Source of the DNA: Poronia punctata
Lineage: Eukaryota > Ascomycota > Sordariomycetes > Xylariales > Xylariaceae
DNA length: 10,649 nt
Assembly (NCBI GenBank): GCA_022579005.1
Contig: MU402020.1
Coordinates: 1 to 10,649, forward strand
Reading direction: 5' to 3'
Part shown: positions 1-7,959 of the stretch, one piece after another
Layout of the letters: every line of letters starts with the position of its first letter
Numbering within the stretch: the stretch's first letter is position 1
Made by a program: the position numbers and the translations under genes
Notes under the pieces: model-generated
What the model saw: the letters and a program-made list of their open reading frames with translations, nothing else
Told to the model about the DNA's origin: nothing
Databases searched by the model: none

Positions 1-708
1 TAAAAAATAAATAAATAATAATAATATTATAAAGTTTTAAAAATTTTTACTTTATAATAGCTTTAGTTTTAGCTAAGTTAATAAAAATGCTTTTATTTAC
101 TTTAATAATTATGCTTAAATAGTTAACTTTTTTAGTATTAAATTAAAACTTATTAATATTGTTTTATAAGCTAGTAGTAAATAAGCAATAAATAACTTTT
201 TTATAATCTTTTTAGTATTAAAGCTTTTTTTATAAATAAACTAAAACGTTATTAGTATAAGCGCTAATATACTAATTAAATAAGTTTTATAGTTAAGCAT
301 TAATAAAAAACTACTACTAAGCTAGTTTTACTTTTAGTTTAAATAGTAAAACTTTTTATTAATAAGTACTTATATAGGTATAAAAAATAGTTAAATGCTT
401 AAAAAATAAAGTTATTTATAAGCAATAAAAAGCTTTAATAATATTAAACTTTAATATATAGCAAGCATTATAGCAGTTAAAAATAGTTTTATTAATGTTT
501 AAAGCAATAATAATATAGTTTTTAAAGTAATAGTTTTATTAATAATAGTTAATATAAAACTATTTTTTAATAAACTTTAGTTTAAAAGCAAAAAATATAA
601 AAGCTGCGTAAAGCTTTATATAAAGTTTAATAAAACTAAAAGCAAAAAGTTTATTAGTAGTTTTTTTTTTTAAAAAAATATATTTAATTAGTGTTTAAAA
701 TTAAAAAA

Positions 709-734
709 AACTAATAAAAAGTACTTTATTAGTT
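709..734. repeat. Perfect 10-base inverted repeat, 6-base loop
   Basis: AACTAATAAA at 709-718 pairs exactly with TTTATTAGTT at 725-734 around a 6-base loop. It is real as a sequence feature. Only two G/C pairs are present, so in DNA of this composition it may well be chance. No downstream T run or neighbouring gene supports a terminator role. Confidence 0.5.
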
Positions 735-2926
735 AGTTTTAATTTTACGTTAAAGCTAAAGCAAAAAAGAAGTAAAGTATTAGCTTTTTTTTAAAAAAAA
801 AAACTTTTTAAGTAAGCAAGTTAAAATAAAATTAACTAATATACTTAAGCAATATGTTTTAAGTTTTTGTTTATAAAAAACTTAATAAAACTTGTAGTTA
901 AAAAAAAGGCACTAACTTAAGCTAATAAGCTTTAAAGCTGCTTTATATACTTAATAAGTATTAGTTTGCTTAAATTTAGTAGTTTTAAAGACTTTTATTT
1001 TTAAGTACGTACTAAGTGCTAAATAAATATAATAATTAAAATAATAGCTTTTTAGTTATTTTTGTTAACTAAGCTAAAAAGTTAAATAGTAGCTATAATA
1101 AAGTAAATAAAAAGCTTATTACGTTATAGTAGCTAGTAGTACTAATTTAGTTTAATATTTTAGTAGTTAGTATTTTATTAGTAAGCAAGTTGCTTAGTTA
1201 GCGTAATTAAGTTTTTTTTTGCTAAAAAGATTATAAGTAAGTATATAGTAAAAAGTAAGGTTTTTTTAAGCTATAATAATTAGCAGTACTTATAATTTAA
1301 AGTAATAAAGTATTTAGCTATTTATTATAAACTAATAATAACTTTATTGTTAATATTAGTAACTTAAAAGGTTTAATTAATAAATTAGTAACTATTAATT
1401 TTTAAGCTAACTATTAGCGTTTAAAAAATAGTGCTAGCAAGTTAGCTTTTATAGTTAAAAAGTTAAATAAGCTTTTTTAAATAAGTTAATAAAGCTTTAA
1501 GTTGTTTATAAAGTAGTAAGGCTAGCAAGGTATTAATAAAAAAGTAAGCATTTGCTTTAGTATTATATAAAGCAATAGTTTATATTTTAAAGCTATTAAT
1601 TTAAATTTAAATAAAATGTTTAAATTTAGTAGTTTTATTTTTGCTACTTAATTTAGCTATAGTAAATATATAAGCTATTATAAAAACTTAAAGCAGCTAA
1701 GCTAGTTTTTTAATTTATTAAATAAAGTAATTTTTAAAAAAGCTATTTTTTTAACTAAAGTATTTTTTTTTACCTTTTTTATTAGTTTAGCAAAAAAAGC
1801 GTTAACTTAAAGTTAAAAATAGTTTTTAATTATATAGCTTTTTTTATTATAGTTAAAGTAGGTGTTATTTTTTTAGTAAACCTTTTTTTTAGTTTTAAAT
1901 AGCTATTTATAAATAGCAAGCTTTAAAGTAAAAATAAAAAGTTTTTAATTTAAAGTTATGCTTTTATAAAGTTATATAGCTAGCTTAGCTTTAGCTTTTT
2001 ACTTTTAGTTTTTAACTTATTAATTAAGCATTTTTTTTTAAAAAAACTTATAAAAGGTTTTATAAAAAACGCTTAAGTTATAAACGTAAAAGCAAAAAAC
2101 GTAGCTAATTAAAATTTTTATACTATAGTATAGCTTTTTTTTTTAAAAAAAGTATAGTTTATAAGCTTAAACTAACAACTTAATAAAATAGCTAATATAA
2201 ACTTAAATGTTTTAAGTAAAAAGATTATTAAAGTTTATAGTAATAAGCTTTTAAGCAATAGCTTTTATTTAGTTAATTAATTTATAAATAGTTTTAAAAA
2301 CTTAAATTATTTTAGCAACATATATAAAGCTTACTTTATAATTATAAGCACTAAAACGTATTTTAACTTATTACTAAAGCTAGCTAAAAAAGCGTACAAA
2401 TATATATTTTAATTATTATTTTTTGTTATAAAAAGTATATATGTTAAAGTTAAGCTTTAAAGTAATTATTTAAACTTAATTATTAAAGTTATTAGTTTTT
2501 TTATTAAAAATTAAAAGTTTAAAACCTTTAGCTTAAAATTTTTTTTTAAAGTAAAGGTTTAATATATTAATTAAAATAGCAATAAGCTAAAAAATTAAGT
2601 TAGCAGCTAAGCTTTAAGCAATAAAAGTGCTTTTGCTAAAAGTACTACTTAGCAAGGTAGCATATTTTTTAAAGGTTATAATGCAGTTGCTAGCAAGAGT
2701 GCTTTTTATGTTAACTTATATATTAATTTAGTTTAGCTTATTTTATATTTATTAAAATTTAGCTAAAAAAGCTTAAAAGGCTATAGTATTTAAATTAGTT
2801 AGGTTAAGTGCTAAAGCTTATTTTTTAATAAAAAAGATAAGCTAGTTAGCTATGCTAGTAATAGAAGCTACTAAAGCAGTAAGGTTGTTTGTAGCTTTTA
2901 TAGTATTAAACTATTAGTTAAGTTTG

Positions 2927-2940
2927 TTTTTTTTTTTTTT
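2927..2940. repeat. T14 homopolymer
   Basis: This uninterrupted run of 14 T follows TTTG and is 17 bases upstream of a longer T run. It is either the minus-strand poly(A) tail of a retroposon or a former pyrimidine tract converted to T. The sequence alone does not decide between them. Confidence 0.8.
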
Positions 2941-2957
2941 ATTAAAATTAAAATTGG

Positions 2958-2978
2958 TTTTTTTTTTTTTTTTTTTTT
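2958..2978. repeat. T21 homopolymer
   Basis: This run of 21 T, flanked by TTGG and AACTT, is the longest homopolymer that I found in the window. With the T14 run just before it, it could mark the tail of a LINE- or SINE-like insertion lying on the minus strand. No target-site duplication could be recognised beside it. Confidence 0.85.
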
Positions 2979-3289
2979 AACTTAAAGTTATTAAGAATAA
3001 AAGTATTAGTTATAATAAAAAAACTATTTTTTATAGTAATAGGTTAAGTTACTTGCTATGTACTATAGTATATAAAGTTTTAAGTTAGTTAGTTACGTAT
3101 AAATATTAGTTATATATATAAAGTTTAGTTAAGTTAAGTTAGTTTAAAGTTAATAATTTTATTTTTTAGCTACTAAATTTAGTAAAAAGTATAAAGTAAG
3201 TAGTAAATTAATTATATAAAAGCAATTAATTAATAGAACTTAAAATAGTATAATAATTAGTAAGGCTTAATAGCTATATATTAACGCTA

Positions 3290-3560
3290 TATAAAAGATT
3301 TTAAGTTAAAAAGAAAAAAAAGAGACTAGCTATGCTAAAATTTATTTTTTTGCTACTTATATATAAATACCTAGCTAAAAATATAAGTATGTAACTAATT
3401 AGATTGTTTTGCTAAGTAAGTTTAGCTAAGCAAAGGCAGTATTTAGTATTACTTTAAACTTACTTTGTAATAATGTGCGTAGTTTGTAAGTTATGTAACT
3501 GTTTTTTTAGTTACGTAACTTTGGACTAACAGGCATAGCTGTTATATAAGTTAGCAAAGC
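3290..3560. other. Less mutated junction segment
   Basis: GA, CA and GG words missing further right survive here: GAGAC near 3321, TTGGAC near 3522 and CAGGC near 3530. G and C are closer to balance than in the block on the left. The segment separates the G-skewed left block from the fully saturated central block. It may be unique flanking sequence or an element end with fewer mutations. It shows no reading frame, tRNA-like fold or recognisable repeat end. The borders are approximate. Confidence 0.4.
3489..3520. repeat. Twice-repeated 12-base palindrome, 20-base period
   Basis: AGTTATGTAACT at 3489-3500 and AGTTACGTAACT at 3509-3520 are direct repeats 20 bases apart. The second is a perfect palindrome. 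The first differs only by T for the central C, as a C-to-T mutation would produce. A GTTTTTTT spacer lies between them. This could be a small tandem duplication at an element end or a former protein-binding site. I assign no function. Confidence 0.65.
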
Positions 3561-6500
3561 GTTATTAATATTTTATAAAAGCAATGTTTTAATTAGTATG
3601 CTTAAAGTAAAGAAAATAGCTTTAGCGCTTATAAATTCTAAGCATTTTAAATATAATAATAAGTAAAAATATTGTTTTTATAACTTAGTAATAAGCTTTT
3701 AATAAGTTATAAACTAAAACTTATTATTTTTTAAAAAGTAAAATATGCTTTATAAAAATTGCTTTAATTTTATTATTTAAGTAAATAAAAACTAAATTTT
3801 TATAAAGTAGCGCTAATGTTATAGTATGCTACTAATAGCTTATAAGATTATAATAACTTTTATATTATAAACTATGCTTTAAAAACTAATAAGTATATTT
3901 AATATATTAAGTTTTATAAAAAATATAAAAATAGTAGCTATTATATTATAAGTAAAGTTAAAAAAATATAATATATTATTATTATATTAACACTTTAGCA
4001 GCTTTTTATTAAATATTATAATATTTAAAAAAAGTTTAATATATAATTTATAATATATAAAGCTATTTAATTTTTAAATAGTTTAAAATAAAAACTTGCT
4101 TTTTATAAAATAAGCTATAAGTACTTTTTTAATAATTTAGCTATAAGCTACTAATATATTATAAAAACTAATATTTTTTAAAAGCTTTTTTAAAAAAGGT
4201 TAAAAACGCTTATAAGCAAAAAAAAAAAGCGCGCAAAGCTAAAGCTGCTGCTTAAAGTAAAAAGTTAATAAAAATTAAAAATAAAAAAAAAAAGCTAAAA
4301 AATAGTTTTTATAAGTTAGTAGTAAATTGCTATTATATTGCTTATGCTTTATAAAAATTTTAAGTTGCTAAACTTACTATTTACTTAAAATATAAAATAT
4401 ATTTTAATATATATAATTATTATAAGCTAGTAGCGCTTTATTTATAACTTATAAAAAATTTAATTATTTAAATAAAGCAAAGTATATAATATTATAAGTA
4501 AACTATATTAACTATTAAGTACTAAAGCTTATAATAAACTTGCTTTAAAGCTTAAAAAAGTTTAAAAGTAATGCTTTATAATAGCGTTTAAATATGTTTA
4601 ATAATTACTTACTAAGTAGTTTTATTTTAGCGCTTATTAAGCTTATATTATAAGCATACTATATTACTTTTTTATAAAAGCTATATTTAGTATAAGTTTT
4701 TAATAAAATACTAAAGTTAGCTAAGTATTTAGCTAAAATAGCTAAAGCTTTTTAGTATAAAAATATATTAGCTTTAAGCTAAAAAAAAAGTAAAAAGCTA
4801 GCAATATAAGTTAAAAACAAAGTTTAATTAAATAAAGTTTTTATATACTTAACTAAGCAAGCTGCTAGCTTAGTTATATAAATTATAATGCTTATACTAT
4901 TTTAATTATAATTTATTTTTAAAATATAAAAAAAAATATAAAAATAGTTAGCTTAAAGCAAAAAGTTAATATATTTTTATATTAAGCTAAGTTTTATAAA
5001 ATAGTAAATATTTAAAATATTATAATTAAAGCAAGTAACTTTGCTAAAGTATAAAAAGTTATGCTAAGCTAATAAAAATGCTATATTAATAATATAAGTA
5101 TTTTTTAAGTTTTTATTTATATAAGCTTATATAAATAATAGTTATATTAATAGCTAAGCTAAAATTAGCTACTTTTTTTTGCTACGTATAAAGTAAAAAA
5201 AAAAGTATATTGCTTTTTATGCTAAATAATAAATATATAAGCTATTAAAAACTATTAAGTTAAGTATTAAGTTAATATAAATTATTTATAGTTTAAATAA
5301 GTAAAATAAAAATATTAACTTTTAAATATAAGTTATTAACTATTTATAAGTATAGTTAAAAATATAGTAAGCAAAAACCTTTTTTTAAGCAAGCTAAAGC
5401 TAAAAGCTATAAAAGCTATATTATTATTTAAATTAGCTTATTACTAATTTATACTTTTACTAAATAAACTTTATTATATTAGCTTAAAATAAATAAATAT
5501 AGTTTAAGTTTATTATTAAGCTTATTATATGCTTAAAAAAGCGCTTAAAAAAGTACTTTTTTAAAAAAGCTACTAAGTAAAATATAAATTAGTTAATATT
5601 TAAGTATTAAATTATAAAAAAGCGTTTATTAAGCTATTATTAGCTAAAAAAACGTAGTAAATATATAATAAAATATTTAATACTGCTGCTATTATTAGTA
5701 CTTTATAAAGTAAAGCTAAAAAAAGTAAGTTTTATATTAAAGCGTTAATAATATTAGCTTAAGCTGTTATATTATTAATATAAATAATTATAGTGCTTAA
5801 CTGCTAAATTATATGCTATAAAGTAAAAGTAATTATAATTATATTAATTTTAGCTATATTTATATATATAGCTATTTTAAAGCTATTTTAATAATGCTAG
5901 TATACTTATTATAAACTTATTAGCAAGGCTATATACTAATTTAACTATGCTAAGCTAGCTTAGTATTAAAAGCTGCTTAAGCTATAGCTTAAAGCGTTAA
6001 TAAATAAGTAAAATGTTAAGTAATTATTTATTAAAAGCGCAAAAAACCTATTAAATATTTAAATTAAGTTTTTTTATTATTTAAAGTTTGCTTATGCTAC
6101 TAAAAGTAAAGCGCGTAGCTAATAGCTTTAAAAAAGTTATAATAATTATTATAAGTTAACTAAAAAAGCTTTTTTAATAAGTATAACTAATAAGTAAAAA
6201 AAAAAATAGCTTATTAAAAACTTAAGCTTATTTTTTATAACTAAAAGTTATAATAAAGCAAAAAATATTAAGTAGTTTGCTTTTTAAAGCTTTATATTTA
6301 ATAAAAGCGTAGTTATTAATATAAAATTAATTATAATACTAAGTATTTTAATATAAGTATTTTTAACGTTTTTTTTTATTATTAAAAAAAAAGCTAAAGG
6401 CTTAAGCAAAAAAAAAGTATATATTATATACTTTAAGCGCATAGCGCGCTATTAACTTTAAAATAATAAAAATAAAGTTATTAAAGTAATATATAATGTT

Positions 6501-7590
6501 AAGCTAAAGTAGTAAAGTTTATAATATTTAATAAAAAAAAAGCTAAATAAAGCTTAAAAAGTAAGTAGTTTTTAGTATAAAAACGTTTTTTTTATTAAAA
6601 AGTAAGCAGCTAACGCTATAGCAATATAACTAGTATAAGCTAAAAAGTATTTTTTAAATTTTTTTTAATAAAGTATATTTTATAGCTAGCTTATTAAACT
6701 AAATTAAAAATATTTATAATTATAATATATTTTAATATGCTATATTTAGCTAAAATATAATTATTAACTAATTATTTATTAAAGTAAAAAAGGTAATATA
6801 TATGCTAATAGCTTTTATTAAACTTAAAAACTAAGCTAAGTAGTAAAATTAAAAGCTTTATATAAAATAAAACTTTTATAATTTTTTTAAAAGCTAGGTT
6901 TATAGCAATTTACTATTTAATAACTATATAATTATTGTTTATAAAATAAAAGTTTTTTAACTAAACTAGTTTTAAAAATAATGCTAAGCTAAGCAAAGCT
7001 TTAAAACGTAAAATTTTGCTTACTATTAGTTTTAAGTTATTAAAGTATTAAAAAAAGCTAAGCTTTTAAGCATATATATTTAAAAGCAAAAAAAAGTTAA
7101 TTAATAAAAAGCTTTTTAAGTTAAATATATAAAAAAAAAAGGTTATATTATGTGCTAATTAAGCTAGTATAAAGCGTAGCTTGCTAATTTAGCTTATAAC
7201 GCTTTAGTTTTTTTTAAAAAAGCGTTTTTAAATTAAAAACAGCTTTAGTTTTAAGTTATTAACGTTTAAAAGTTAGCTAAAAAGTAATTAGTTTTTAGCT
7301 ACATTATTTTAATTTTTTTTAAAGCAAGCAAAAGCTTTATATAACTTAAACTTATAGTAGCTATAAATATAAAAGCAGCAATAGCATATTTTTATTAAAT
7401 TATATTTGCTTTTATTTTACTAAATATAAGTATTATAGCTTAATAATAAGCTATTAAAAGTAGTACTTAATTAAAGTAATTATTTTAGCATATATAGTAA
7501 AAAAAATTATTGCTTTTAACTAGCATTTTGCTTAGCTTAAAGATTTATATTATAAAAACTTATATTAATAAACTTTATTTATATTATTAA
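3560..7590. repeat. Central, fully saturated repeat relic of about 4 kb
   Basis: This is the most degraded block. Reading base by base from 3847 to 7541, I find no GA and no TC dinucleotide on the plus strand, so TC is absent from both strands. G and C are balanced (26 to 24 in 300 sampled bases). Remaining C lies almost only in GCT, GCA, GCG, ACT and ACG. The length suits one transposable element or part of one. A very weak match to the catalytic part of a non-LTR reverse transcriptase on the plus strand at about 5884-6050 is described in the findings. Otherwise no gene, terminal repeat or RNA is visible. The block edges are placed where GA/TC reappear. Confidence 0.6.
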
Positions 7591-7635
7591 TAGGTAACTA
7601 AATAGTTTACTACTAGATAAATTAAACTAGATTAT

Positions 7636-7645
7636 ATTACGTAAT
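7636..7645. repeat. 10-base perfect palindrome with TACGTA core
   Basis: ATTACGTAAT is a perfect palindrome at the left part of the mild island. Its core TACGTA also sits in the palindromes at 1004-1013 and 3509-3520. ACG/CGT contexts survive mutation here, so the shared core is probably a survivorship effect and not a shared binding site. Confidence 0.5.
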
Positions 7646-7649
7646 TTAA

Positions 7650-7756
7650 AAGCACTAGATCCTAAGATCTTAATATAAGAAACCTTTAGTCTTTCGATCT
7701 TAGTTAGTTAATTAATTTATTTATATTTTATTTTTAAATTTAAAGATTTTAGTGCT
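7650..7756. repeat. Imperfect inverted repeat around AGCACTA / TAGTGCT
   Basis: AGCACTA at 7651-7657 recurs inverted as TAGTGCT at about 7750-7756. Reading inward on each arm, similarity continues loosely: AGCACTAGATCCT against AGCACTAAAATCT. The differences are partly of C/T or G/A type. This may be a decayed inverted duplication at an element end, but the match is short. Confidence 0.3.
7662..7703. repeat. 8-base inverted repeat CTAAGATC / GATCTTAG
   Basis: CTAAGATC at 7662-7669 pairs perfectly with GATCTTAG at 7696-7703 across a 26-base spacer. An overlapping AGATCCTA at 7657-7664 is also matched by the inverted TAGGATCT at 7823-7830. Such nested GATC-centred inverted repeats do not occur elsewhere in the window and fit a transposon end or a small foldback element. 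The stems are too short to name a family. Confidence 0.5.
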
Positions 7757-7764
7757 ATTAAATA

Positions 7765-7793
7765 GTAGCTAGCAAGTTTGCTTAATTAGCTAC
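7765..7793. repeat. Hairpin GTAGCTA / TAGCTAC with inner GCAA / TTGC
   Basis: A 7-base perfect stem (7765-7771 with 7787-7793) encloses a second short complementary pair, GCAA at 7772-7775 and TTGC at 7778-7781. GC and AGCT words are favoured survivors in this DNA, so hairpins of this kind arise easily. No terminator role is supported. Confidence 0.4.
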
Positions 7794-7959
7794 ACTATAA
7801 CTATATACTATTACATAAAGAATAGGATCTTTATAATATATAAACTTAAAAATTTTAAATCTAAACAATACTAAACAAAATCGTTTATTACTACTATTTT
7901 TTCTTAGAATTATTATAAATCTTTATTATTTAAAACCTTACCTTTACCTTTTTAAAAGA

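Larger units (their letters stand above)
2640..2980 (+). repeat. Milder-mutated segment ending in long T runs
   Basis: GG occurs about six times here (near 2655, 2672, 2778, 2810, 2882 and 2956), far more densely than elsewhere in the window, and GA survives at about 2694, 2837 and 2863. The plus frame starting at 2629 carries about seven TAA/TAG in roughly 100 codons, including a 27-codon open stretch at 2653-2733. Every stop could come from Gln, Arg or Trp codons by C-to-T change on one or other strand. That stop density is not clearly below random expectation, and I recognise no domain. It may be a decayed 3' part of an element, but no function is assigned. Confidence 0.3.
1..3290 (+). repeat. 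Left degraded repeat, plus strand G-rich
   Basis: This is a gene-free relic of unknown family. Six sampled 60-base lines (starting at 301, 1201, 1501, 2221, 2881 and 3061) hold 51 G and 19 C, so plus-strand C was lost more than G. TC is almost absent (I saw one, near 203), while GA occurs about ten times, which is the same asymmetry. Surviving C is mostly in GCT, GCA, ACT and ACG. A transposable element hit by RIP mainly on one strand, or one with an originally biased sense strand, would look like this. I could not recognise terminal repeats or protein motifs. The right boundary is approximate, set where GA-rich sequence starts. Confidence 0.6.

Noticed and set aside
709..734. Hairpin as a transcription terminator
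   Set aside because: The stem is almost all A/T, lacks a following T run and has no gene upstream.
1004..1013. AGTACGTACT and other TACGTA-core palindromes (3512, 7638) as a shared regulatory site
   Set aside because: ACG and CGT are among the few C/G contexts that survive, so such cores recur by survivorship. There is no gene beside them to regulate.
2821..2940. Frame reading K-D-K-L-V-S-Y-A as a Copia RNase H-like trace
   Set aside because: The following residues do not fit the expected D-x-D-W pattern even after allowing for RIP changes, and stop density is near random.
4222..4256. Local GC-rich patch with GCGCGC and GCTGCTGC as a CpG-like regulatory site
   Set aside because: It consists only of GC-step contexts that survive mutation throughout the window. 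It is short and has no neighbouring gene.
3506..7602. TTTAGTTAC at 3506-3514 and inverted GTAACTAAA at 7594-7602 as terminal inverted repeats of the central block
   Set aside because: The match is 9 bases with only two G/C positions per strand and does not extend. It is within chance for two such AT-rich windows. The position at both block edges is suggestive but not enough for a call.
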